Assembly (NCBI RefSeq): GCF_932526225.1
Contig: NC_064036.1
Location: 20,484,953 to 20,548,952, forward strand
DNA from: Nematostella vectensis
Lineage: Eukaryota > Cnidaria > Anthozoa > Actiniaria > Edwardsiidae
Reading direction: 5' to 3'
Length of the DNA stretch: 64,000 bases
The notes beneath the pieces are model-generated. The model was not told the DNA's origin and did not search any database. It was given only the letters and a program-made list of their open reading frames with translations. The position numbers were made by a program, and so were the translations under genes. Positions 8,801-20,800 of the stretch are shown one piece after another; positions within the stretch are counted from its first letter, which is position 1; every line of letters starts with the position of its first letter.

Positions 8801-11800
8801 GACCTCTTTTCGTTTAGTGGTCACCTAGATAGTGCATCTGCGGTAAAAAGTTCCTTGCCTGGAATGTGCCGAGTATAAAAAATGTACCTCATCAGCCTCA
8901 TTCTGAAATGCTGTATGCGTACCGGCAGCTCATCGATCATCTTGGAAGTAAACAGGGGTACAAGGGGCTTGTGGTCTGTTTCGACAGTGAACTTCATAGC
9001 CTTCAGTTACACCTAATTATGTCCTAATGTAGAGCCTTCTCCCAATTTAACAATTAGACCTCAAGGCCAATTGGACTATACTCTACTATACTTATTCAAG
9101 AATTCACCAACAAGATGGTCAAACTAGTCAACTAGATGGACAAAAAAATAGCGACAATTGAAAGTATTTGTATATCGGCGGTTGGTTTTCAGTACTGGTC
9201 AATGGCCACTCATATTGATTCCATTGAGTTGACTTTGAATTCACTTTTAGTGCCATCTTTTTGTCAAACCGAAGCATAAAATACTTTGAGGAAGTGATTC
9301 AGTTTTTCTTTAGTTATTTCTTTTATTCGATAACTGAACTTTGTTTGACCTCCATTCTGAAAAATGTAAACTTATTGTTAAACAATCTCTTGGGATTTCC
9401 TGCTGAAAGTTGAGATACTCGAAATGCATGCATAAATTTATCCAGCGTTTTCAGTTGTTTTTCTTGCTGTTGAATATCCTCATTCCATATCTGGTATTCT
9501 GGTTGTATTTTCTGGAATAGACTTACAGTACCTTATAAGTCTGTTAAAAAGTCGTAGCTAGCTTTGGCAAATCACAAATTAACTGCCATTTTCCCTTGCA
9601 TTTCACTACTCGCCATCTATATCACTAATAGACCATTACTAGTTCAGCCTTGTAGGAGGATGCATAACACTGACAGAGAGATGGACGGAAAGAGACAGAC
9701 ATCTTTAGAATAACATTTCAATTTTTTCAAAATACAGAGTGTTTGAGAAATGATGGAATGGTTGTAGCATTTACAGAGAACCAGTTACAGATGTTCTATT
9801 TCAACCCACTTTTAAAAGAACTAGCGGGATTTACAGAACACTTCATCAAGGTAATGTTTGGAAGATGCAACTGCATTATTTAATGGGATTCCTGTCTTGT
9901 CTTTCATCTCACACCCTCAGAAAATTGAAAAGTGGACATTATTTGATTTTTTGTTCTTACTGTTTGATTTTTCTGTGCACAGATAAGTAAACAAGATGAT
10001 CATGAGTTCTATGCGCTTGTTAACGCATATTTCAAGAGCAGGAATGCCTTATCCATTGCTTTAAAGGAATATGAGGTGAGGTATCCTATTGGAACCTTGC
10101 AAAGGTTACTTGGAAAATGCAGCACTCTTGTGTGATGTAGCTGTCATTGTTACTTGTTCTTGGCTAATGTCTGAGTCTTGCAGGATTTGGCTTGTGGGTG
10201 TCCCCATTTAACTCCCCTTATCTTCTGTATCACCCATAAATGTAATAACACCCATAAATGTTATAACAACCATAAATGTAATAACAAACAGCCATAAATG
10301 TTATAACAACCAAAAATGTCATGTATTGTTACATTCCCCCCTTGACACCTACATGACATCTGCCAAGTTAGGCCGCCTAATGATGTTTCTATGATGGGAT
10401 ATGAGTATTGCTGTTTTAGTGACGTCATCGATGACATCATGCTCAGTTGACATATCGTTGTACCCCCCTTGACACCTCCATGGCATCTGCTAAGTTAGAC
10501 CGCCTTTTGATGTTTCTATGATGTGATATGAGTATTGCCATTTTAGTGACGTCATCGATGACATCATGCTCAGTTGACATATCTGTAGCACCCCTTGACA
10601 CCTACATAACATCTGTCAAGTTTGGTTGTTTAATGTTGTTTCTATGAGTCAAAATTATAAGTTATAACATTTATGGGCGATGTGTTATGATTACATTTAT
10701 GGTTAACGTTTTTTGTAATATTTATGGGTGACATGTTCTTACATTTATGGTTGTCTGTTTATAACATTTATGGGCGATGTGTTATTGCATTTATGGTTGT
10801 TATAACATGGGTGACTGCTATTACATTTATGGTTATTATTACATTTATGGGTGATACATCTTCTACAGGTCCTATAATTTTGTATTTTGTTTTCAGATTG
10901 TTGAAAAAGAATGTGATGTGAAGAAAGAGCATCTATGGGTAATTAAAGAGTTGATGGTTTCTGCTCAGGTAAATAAGTATTCAATTATGCTCCAATAGAC
11001 TTTCACATAATGATGTTCTCGGGCACCCTCCAAAAATAGCTGTATTTTGATGGAAAATATGGAGCAACCATCAACTTGTGCTCAGATTAGCACAAAGGAG
11101 GGGAGGTGTGACTGCCAAACACTGTTGGAAAGCTTGGCAGGCTTTGCCAAGTCTCTGCCTTTCTTTGGTAAATTTAGCTTAACAATAGCCAGGAGTCAAT
11201 AGGTTTAACTAGTAATCAACACTTTACAAGTTAGTTTAAAAAGAGCATCTATAGGTGAAAAAAGGTTGGTATCTTCCCAAGTAAATAAGTTGAGGATTTA
11301 TAAATTTATAATTAGGATACTTTTTCAGCGATTTCTTTATGAAATAAACAAAAATAAATCCTCAATTTGTGTTGAATATTTAACTATGCGATATAATATT
11401 TCTAATCTTAATCCGAAATGTCTCCTGCCTTCTGAGTTAGCGAAATCCTTTAAAGTTGTCTCTTGTTATATTTCTATTTCTCTTGTCTAAAAACCCTAGC
11501 GATCGTTGTTTTCAAGTCTCAAAACATATGAACGGTACTAAGCAACCATAGCCTCTTCAGTGTTCGTGAAAAGCCTGAGCCCTCTCCGATATTTGTATTT
11601 AGGTTCTATATAAAATAAGAAGGGAGTGAAACAATGCTTGATTAAGCTCACTTTCTCTTTGAACTTATACCTCGCTGCCGGCATGCCACAAGTGCTTGGA
11701 TCATCGGGGCTAATTTTGTCGAGGCAGGAAAAAGCAATGTTTTCCCACTCAAATATCGAAGGATGTTATATAACTGCCACATTAATTTGAATTTTTACCC

Positions 11801-14800
11801 GGAACAACAGAAAATTCTGCAAGTTATTGACAGAGAAGTGGAGAAGAGGGATAGGGCAAATCAAATTATTAGCTGGTCATCGGCTGCCATTTAACTTTTT
11901 GGATGAAGAAATACAACAGTCCCTAGAAACATTTTAAAAATAAACCCCGACCCCTGCACTAGTCGCATGCCCGGGCATGTTTCCGCGGCGAGATAAGCTC
12001 AAAGAGATTATGGAAGTGTTTGCAGTAGTGGTACAGGATGATGGTAATATATCAAGTGTAATGTTAGAGAAGAGGGAAATCAAGTCAATAATGTTTGCGG
12101 ATGATGCAACCTTTTTTCTTCGTAATAAGGATTCATTAGATAGACTCTTAGAGCAGCTTAATAGGTTTTATTCCTACTCACTCTTAAAACTAAATGTCAC
12201 CAAACCTGAAATTGGTTGGATTGGAGGAGGCGTTGGACAATCAGATAAAAATATGTTTTTGAATTATAAGTTTAGAGTTATGAATCTACATACAGATAGT
12301 TTTAAGATCTTAGGTATCTCCTTTTCGCGTAATGAAGGTTTGATCAAGAAGCATAATTTTGATAGGGTGTTAGAAATTTTGATAACAACTCTTAATATAT
12401 GGAGGTCAAGGACCCTCACACATATGGGAAAAGTTATAGTTGTACGCACGTTGGCGTTATCTAAGATATTATATGTGTGTTCAAATTTACTCCCGCCACC
12501 TGATTTTGCAGCAAAGGTTAAATCAATCATATTACATTTTCTCTGGAATGGTAAAAAGCCAAAGGTAAAATATCAGACATTGATAGCTGACCTAGAGTTT
12601 GGAGGCTTATGTATGCCAGATATAGATGTGCTGTAAAGGCAAGGCAAATACGATGGGCAGTTAGGTAAATTGACGACACTGTTAAAACATGAAAGATTAT
12701 TCCTAACATACAGCTAGCCTCAGTTGGTGGCAAGGCAGGGATTGGGGTTAACTTTGATAAAAAAAGATTGCCGGATGATCTCTTGAGATTTTACAATTCA
12801 ATTTTAACCACTTGGTCAGATTGTGGTTGTGTTAAATGAAAATTTAAGTTTAAGTTAAAAATCAAATCTGTTCATTAATTTATTTTTTGTGTAGAGGGGA
12901 AATAGCAAAGAGCTTCTATTGCATAAAAAATTGTCAACAGTGAGAAGGAAAAAGAAGAAATATGACTCTTCTTTAAATGTTTGAAAAGAAAATATAATAA
13001 CAATAATGTGACAATTTTATTCAGTACTTTCCTAAAATATCCCCTTTCCCATTATCTTTAGGTTGATATAAAACTGTTTTCTTTACAGATTTGTTTAAAA
13101 AGCAAAAGTTTGTTTTTAGTTTTATATAATATAAGTATCTTGTTCTAAAAAAACCTTTTGAGTGTGTACTGCTGAATCACATAGTAATGCCCTAGTCATT
13201 TGAGCCCCCTCCCTTATGGTCCTGGGGAAGTCAGGGATTAATGTGGGGTTTTAGATTACTTTTTAACCAGAATATATCAAGAGGGGTGGTGATATTGACT
13301 GTTTTTTGACTCGTAACTTAGAAAAAGGCTTTTATTAAAGTCTAATCCCCCACCCTTTCCTGGGACCATGTGTGTGGGGGTATCAAATGACTAGTGAATA
13401 AGAACTCCCTACTGTTATCTTTTAAGACATGGTTTTCAATTCTCATGTCTTCCAGTCTTTAGCATTCATCTTGGCCCTCAGGTAGTCCCTGGTTCATAAA
13501 AGAGTGAAATTTCTTACAAACAATCTTTTCATCAAGACATTTATAATCTGGCTAATTTCCACAACTATTTGAAAAAAATAAACACATGAGATGCAAGATG
13601 CAGACAATTACAACAATACATATTGGCAAAGGGGGTGGAATTTTTTTTTTCCTCGGTAAGGAAAACTTCTCTTGTTAGTTGAAAAAGATACTGTATCTTC
13701 TAAGGATATGTATCTTCTTAGGACTAAGAGCAGAGGATATAAAGACAAGAACGGTCTTCTTTAGCAGTATATGACAAATGCAAGACGATACTGGCTAGCC
13801 TTTATGAAATATTTCAACACATTCAAGATATTTCAACACAATCAATTCAGAAGAATGTCAAAACAAAATTGTTATGCTCAAATAATTTGAATACTAAGTT
13901 AAGTACTCGCATTCTCAAAGCAAAAAAAAAAGGACAACAAAAAGCCTAATAACTGTCATATCCTCAATAGACAATACAAATCGTCGTCTGAAACTCACCT
14001 TGCATTGTTTTTGTCGCTTTCTTGTGGTTGTTTTCACTTTTTAATGTGAACTGTTACTTACTTAAATTTACTAGCTAAAACCAGACATATCCCTACATAA
14101 ATCTTAGCGTGAATGAATGTTAGTAGATCTCCTCTAGTTGACTTTATCCTAAAGTCACAATATTCGAGGCAAAAAGAAATAATCATCGCATGACAAGAAC
14201 TTTTTCCTTGCTCCGTGCTTGTATTTAGACGCCTTTACGGGGCCGAGTGAGGCCTGGGTGTTGCGCGGCTGACTGACTGGCTGGCTGGCAAGTGACACCA
14301 CAGGGTACCCGCGCAATGACCACAAAACCAAGTCGCATAGTTATACCATATTTCTATACCTATAGAGCCGCGCTGGCTCCGCTATAATACCTATGCCCCA
14401 TATGATACCTATACCCCATGTGATACCTATGCCCCATTTGATACCTATGCCCCATTTGATACCTATGCCCCATATGATACCTATACCCCATGTGATACCT
14501 ATGCCCCACATGATACCTATGCCCCACATGATACCTATGCCCCATATAATACCTATGCCCCATATAATACCTATTCCCCATGATACCTATACCCCATGAT
14601 ACCTATACCCCATATAATACCTATGCCCCCATGCTACGTATTCCCCATGTGATACCTATGCCCTATGCCTGATTCTTGTAAACATAGCAAATCACTAAAT
14701 TCTTTGTTGTCCTTCAAACCTCACTGTAGCTACTATCCTGAGCAATTGTATTTTATCTTTCTTGATATTACTTTTGTTTGCAGGGTAAATGTAAAGATAA

Positions 14801-17800
14801 TGTTACTGTTTCCCACAACCAGTCATATCAACAAATTGAGTGCAATCCCATTGTGCCTGGCGAGATAGAGAACTTTCAGAAAATCATTCAGAAAGCTCTA
14901 CATGAGGTACTGGTGGCCCATAGTTTTCTTTAGCTTTATTGTGGCATGGTAAGAGGCTGTTTTAACACCCATGATAATCTGATAATTGTGAGTTATGAGG
15001 CTATGGAGTGAAATAAGGAGATATATTAGAAAAAGTTACCAACTTGAAGGAAGACAAAATTCATTTCGACTTAACAGGGAGTTTGTGTTAAGAGAATCCA
15101 AGGTTCTACTGTATTTGGCATAATCTTTCCAGGTGAATAAATCTGGTTTTAATGAAGTTTGCTTGTCTTGTAGACCCTTTGTCTTCAGATGTACACTTCC
15201 CAGCTTGCTCGTCTTCGTGTTAACATCTACATTCATGATTTGTTGAACAAGTCTTTGACATTTAGATCTACAACTTCTCAAATTCCTGTAGGAGGTATTT
15301 CTATTTATATGCTGTTCAGTGTTTAGGCAAATGTTAATGCATTAGCATTAGATATGTTCATGTGTGTGTGAACACCATAATGTATAGTAATATTATCTCA
15401 TTCTGCATGCGTCTTTTTCAGGTCTGTTGAGTTTGAACTTCTTGTTGCAAATTTACCCCTCCCTATTCCCCAATTGTTTTTTTATCCAATCTCCTTGTGC
15501 ATATTATCCTAGCAAAGGAGTTCCAAGCATTTTTTCAAGAGAGTTGCATACAGAGGAAGCTACGACGTTTTGATTGTTGCCTCATTTATTCCAGGTCACT
15601 GCCCTCCTGAGATGAGCCCTGAGTTCCAGCAGGAGATGCAGAAGCTTAGAGACTGCATTAGCGTGCTCTATATGTTTGTAAGGCAGCCACAACAGGACCA
15701 GGAGTTTGCAGACAGCCTTAACTCCTGGCTTCATCAACTTGTGAGTGTGCTAGTTGCGGGAAGGCATTTGTAGTTATGGGAAAGTTTAAGAAGCTTAGCC
15801 AATAAGCAAATGAGAATCATAGTTTTGATTAAAACTACATTCATAATTTGGAGGATTCTATCATGCTGTTATGCAACTGAAACATTTCGTTGCTTTTAAA
15901 GGCTTATTGTTTGACAAAGCTTTTTGGGTACTTTGTTCATTCTTAATGACATGACATATTTCCACAATAACTTGTTTCAAATCGTCTGATTGTAGGTGTC
16001 TGTCCTTCTTCGAGTGGCATCTCTTGCAGACCTTGTATTTATTGTAAACCACATCATGAGATGCCCACCCGGCTTTCCCAGTAAGGCAGCTCACTTTATT
16101 CAGTTCCCCATACCCCATTACCAAGGAGACAGGGTGGCTGAACAATATTTCTGGGACAATCCATTGATTCATCACTTTGTTGCCATGCTGGCTGGCATTT
16201 TACACCCTGTAAGGCAAGTGAACCAGTTAGTTACCCATTTTTCTTTCTATTTAATGTTGGTGTAATGTGCGCCCAAGAGATATGATTACATAGTTTTGTA
16301 TTATACCAGGGGCCGTGAAGAGTTCCTGCAAAAGTTGTTTATCGGCAGGCAAGGTAAACAGACATTAAGTGATCAACTGCATGTGATGATTCTCCCATAT
16401 AATTCTCAGGTATGGTTGGTATTTTTTTGACAGCTGCATTTCGAAGTTTGAGCTGGACCTTGGTGGATGAAGATGGGGAGGAGGTAAAAGAAAACTTGTA
16501 ATCTCTTTTGCTTGATTGATCACTTTATACATTCAGCGTCTCGAATTACAAGGGCCTAACAAAAGACCAATATAAACATTGCAGGTTAAGCTAAATTTTT
16601 CGGATTTTGCCATTGACTGGTGTTCATTTTATAAAGAGCTATAAGTTGTGTTGAAAGGCTTTTGAATAAGGCTTAACTCTTGTTTCTTATCAAGACGTCT
16701 TTCTGAAACAACTTTTTATTCAGTGTTTGTCCAATATACATAGATAGTTAAAAGTGTTCCTTCAATAATGTGTGTGTATGTGTGGGCTTTTACATTCGAT
16801 GTCTAAAACGTTGAGATTCTTGAATCATATGTTTATACAATGGGTGTCTGAAATGTTGTGATTCTACTGAATCATGTGTTTTCCCAATAGTCTGGAATGT
16901 TCGAGATTCTTTTGAATCACGTGTTTTCACAATAGTCTGGAATATTGAGATTCTCCTGGATCATGTGTTTCCCAATAGTCTAAAAATTTTGAGATTCTAT
17001 TGAATCATATGTTTTCCCAATAGTCTGGAATGTTGAGATTCTACTGAATCGTGTGTTTTCCCAATAGTCTGATATTTTGAGATTCTACTGAATCATGTGT
17101 TTTCCCAATAGTCTGGAATGTTGAGATTCTACTGAATCATGTGTTTCCCAATAGTCTGAAAATTTTGGGATTCTATTGAATCATATGTTTCCCCAATAGT
17201 CTGGAATGTTGAGATTCTACTAAATCACGTGTATTCTCAATAGTCTGATATTTTGAGATTCTACTGAATCGTGTGTTTTCCCAATAGTCTGGAATGTTCG
17301 AGATTCTTTTGAATCACGTGTTTTCCTAATAGTCTGGAATGTTGAGATTCTACTGAATCATGTGTTTTCCCAATAGTCTGGAATGTTGAGATTCTACTTA
17401 TTCACGTGTTTTCCCAATAGTCTGGCATGTTGAGATTCTACTGAATCACGTGTTTTCCCAATAGTATGGAATGTTGAATTTCTACTGAATCATGTGTTTC
17501 CTAATAGTCTGGAATGTTGAGTTTCTACTGAATCATGTGTTTCCCAATACTCTGAAATGTTGTGATTCTACTGAATCATGTGTTTTCCCAATTTTCTGGA
17601 ATGTTGAGTTTCTACTGAATCATGTGTTTCCCAATACTCTGAAATCTTGTGATTCTACTGAATCATGTGTTTTCCCAATAGTCTGGAATGTTGAGTTTCT
17701 ACTGAATCATGTGTTTCCCAATACTCTGAAATCTTGTGATTCTACTGAATCATGTGTTTTCCCAATAGTCTGGATGTTTTAGATACTACTGATACACATG

Positions 17801-20800
17801 TTTTTCCAATATTCTGAAATGTTGTGATTCTAAGGAATCATGTGTTTTCCCAATAGTCTGGAATGTTGAGATTCTATTGAATCACGTGTTTTCCCAATAT
17901 GCTGGAAAGTTGAGATTCTACTGAATCATGTGTTTTTCCCATTAGTCTGGAATGTTAAGATTCTACTAAATCACGTGTTTTCCCAATAGTCTGGAATGTT
18001 GAGTTTCTACTGAATCATGTGTTTCCTAATAGTCTGGAATGTTGAGTTTCTACTGAATCATGTGTTTCCCAATACTCTGAAATGTTGTGATTCTACTGAA
18101 TCACGTGTTTTCCCAATAGTCTTGAATGTTGTGATTCTACTGAATCATGTGTTTCCCAATAGTCTAAAATGTTGAGATTCTACTGAATCACGTGTATTCT
18201 CAATATTCTGATATTTTGAGATTCTACTGAATCATGTGTTTTCCAATAGTCTGGAATGTTGAGATTTTATTGAATCACGTGTTTTCCCAATATGCAGGAA
18301 TGTTGAGTTTCTACTGAATCATGTGTTTTTCCCATTAGTCTGGAATGTTGAGATTCTACGGAATCACGTGTTTTTCCAATAGTCTGGAATGTTGAGTTTC
18401 TACTGAATCATGTGTTTCCTAATAGTCTGGAATGTTGAGTTTCTACTGAATCATGTGTTTCCCAATACTCTGAAATCTTGTGATTCTACTGAATCATGTG
18501 TTTTCCCAATAGTCTGGAATGTTGAGGTTCTACTGAATCACGTGTTTTCCCAATAGTCTGGCATGTTAAGATTCTCCTGAATCACGTGTATTCTCAATAT
18601 TCTGATATTGTGAGATTCTACTGAATCGTGTGTTTTCCAATAGTTTGTAATGTTGAGATTCTATTAAATCACGTGTTTTCCCAATATGCTGGAATGTTGA
18701 GTTTCTACTAAATCATGTGTTTTCCCATTAGTCTGGAATGTTGAGATTCTACTGAATCACGTGTTTTCCCAATATGCTGGAATGTTCAGTTTCTACTAAA
18801 TCATGTGTTTTCCCATTAGTCTGGAATGTTGAGATTCTACTGAATCACGTGTTTTCCCAATAGTCTGGAATGTTGAGTTTCTACTGAATCATGTGTTTCC
18901 CAATAGTCAAGAATGTTGAGATTCTACTGAATCATGTGTTTCCCAATAGTCTGGAATGTTGAGATTCTACTGAATCACGTGTTTTTCCAATAGTCTGGAT
19001 GTTTTAGATACTACTGAATCACGTGTTTTCCCAATATTCTGAAATGTTGTGATTCTAAGGAATCATGTGTTTTCCCAATAGTCTGGAATGTTGAGATTCT
19101 ACGGAATCATGTGTTTCCCAATACTCTGGAAATTTAGAGACTCTATTGAATCATGTGTTTTCCCAATAGTCTGGAATGTTGAGATTCTATTGAATCGTGT
19201 GTTTTCCAATAGTCTGGAATGTTGAGATTTTTTTGAATCACGTGTTTTCCCAATATGCTGGATGTTTTAGATACTACTGAATCACGTGTTTTCCCAATAT
19301 TCTGAAATGTTGTGATTCTAAGGAATCATGTGTTTTCCCAATAGTCTGGAATGTTGAGATTCTACGGAATCATGTGTTTCCCAATAGTCTGGAAATTTAG
19401 AGACTCTATTGAATCATGTGTTTTCCCATTAGTCTGGAATGTTGAGATTCTACGGAATCACGTGTTTTTCCAATAGTCTGGAATGTTGAGTTTCTACTGA
19501 ATCAAGTGTTTCCTAATAGTCTGTAATGTTGAGTTTCTACTGAATCATGTGTTTCCCAATACTCTGGAATGTTGCGATTCTACTGAATCACGTGTTTTTC
19601 CCAATAGTCTGGCATGTTGAGATTCTACTGAAACACGTGTATTCTCAATATTCTGATATTTTGAGATTCTACTGAATCATGTGTTTTTCTATAGTCTGGA
19701 ATGTTGAGATTCTATGGAATCACGTGTTTTCCCAATATGCTGGAATGTTGAAGTTCTACTGAATCATGTGTTTCCCAATACTCTGAAATCTTGTGATTCT
19801 ACTGAATCATGTGTTTTCCCAATAGTCTGGAATGTTGAGGTTCTACTGAATCACGTGTTTTCCCAATAGTCTGGCATGTTGAGATTCTACTGAATCACGT
19901 GTATTCTCAATATTCTGATATTTTGAGATTCTACTGAATCGTGTGTTTTCCAATAGTTTGGAATGTTGAGATTCTATTGAATCATGTGTTTTTCCCGTTA
20001 GTCTGGAATGTTGAGATTCTACTGAATCACGTGTTTTCCCAATAGTCTGGAATGTTTAGTTTCTACTGAATCATGTGTTTCCCAATTGTCTAGAATGTTG
20101 AGATTCTACTGAATCATGTGTTTCCCAATAGTCTGGAATGTTGAGATTCTACTGAAGCACGTGTATTCTCAATATTCTGATATTTTGAGATTCTACTGAA
20201 TCATGTGTTTTCCAATTGTCTGGAATGTTGAGATTCTATTGAATCACGTGTTTTCCCAATAGTCTGGAATGTTGAGATTCTATTGAATCACGTGTTTTCC
20301 CAATATGCTGGAAAGTTGAGATTCTACTGAATCATGTGTTTTTCCCATTAGTCTGGAATGTTGAGATTCTACTAAATCACGTGTTTTCCCAATAGTCTGG
20401 AATGTTGAGTTTCTACTGAATCACGTGTTTTCCCAATAGTCTTGAATGTTGTGATTCTACTGAATCATGTGTTTTTCCCATTAGTCTGGAATGTTGAGTT
20501 TCTACTGAATCATGTGTTTCCTAATAGTCTGGAATGTTGAGTTTCTACTGAATCGTGTGTTTCCTAATAGTCTAGAATGTTGAGATTCTACTGAATCATG
20601 TGTTTCCCAATAGTCTGGAATGTTGAGATTCTACGGAATCACGTGTTTTTCCAATAGTCTGGATGTTTTAGATACTACTGAATCACGTGTTTTCCCAATA
20701 TTCTGAAATGTTGTGATTCTACTGAATCACGTGTATTCTCAATAGTCTGATATTTTGAGATTCTACTGAATCATGTGTTTTTCCAATAGTCTGGAATGTT

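Larger units (their letters stand above)
7087..9000 (-). mobile_element. 5'-truncated Ty3/gypsy LTR retrotransposon, degenerate
   Basis: Minus-strand order from about 9000 downward: RNase H segment with the TDHKPL motif (about 8999-8824), integrase zinc-binding region and core, integrase C-terminal region ending at a stop at 7341, polypurine tract AAAAGGGGAGA (7221-7231), then a single LTR. The 5' part (5' LTR, gag, protease, most of RT) is missing. Inactivating changes: an in-frame TGA at 8821-8823 and a one-base frameshift near 8065. The minisatellite it sits in resumes directly after the truncated end, so the 5' deletion probably happened by recombination with, or after insertion into, that array. 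Confidence 0.9.
5888..9737. other. EPG5 intron 2 (3.85 kb, repeat-bearing)
   Basis: Holds a 41-bp minisatellite (6516-7086) and a truncated Ty3/gypsy element (7087-about 9000), listed separately. 5986-6515 and 9018-9737 are AT-rich with no recognisable gene. It ends in the acceptor TTTTTTCAAAATACAG at 9737. Confidence 0.75.
10969..14783. other. EPG5 intron 5 (3.8 kb) with exon relic, LINE fragment and repeats
   Basis: Contains a decayed copy of the exon 5 3' end, an L1/Tx1-like RT fragment, an inverted-repeat element and an 18-bp minisatellite, each listed. 11291-11970 is mixed: a short open stretch at 11266-11490 and a protein-like reading around 11680-11890 ([16 protein letters not shown]...) that I could not assign. 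13396-14370 shows nothing recognisable. Ends with acceptor CTTTTGTTTGCAG. Confidence 0.6.

Noticed and set aside
14341-14599. Met/Pro/Ile/His and Gly/Ile/Trp ORFs on both strands
   Set aside because: Readings of the 18-bp minisatellite; no non-repeat sequence of coding character is attached.
15861-16175. 104-codon minus-strand ORF opposite exon 9
   Set aside because: Shadow of the EPG5 exon 9 coding strand with no homology of its own.
16200-16214. GT donor CCT|GTAAGG at 16208/16209 for exon 9
   Set aside because: It leaves phase 0, which is incompatible with exon 10 (one leading base before GGC CGT GAA); the GC donor at 16213/16214 restores the conserved sequence.
17492-17782. Plus-strand ORFs inside the 44-bp satellite (also 24574-24795, 41768-41956, 43192-43380)
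   Set aside because: They translate the satellite unit itself (repeated [14 protein letters not shown]-type readings), stop when unit length drifts, and two are identical only because they sit in duplicated higher-order blocks.
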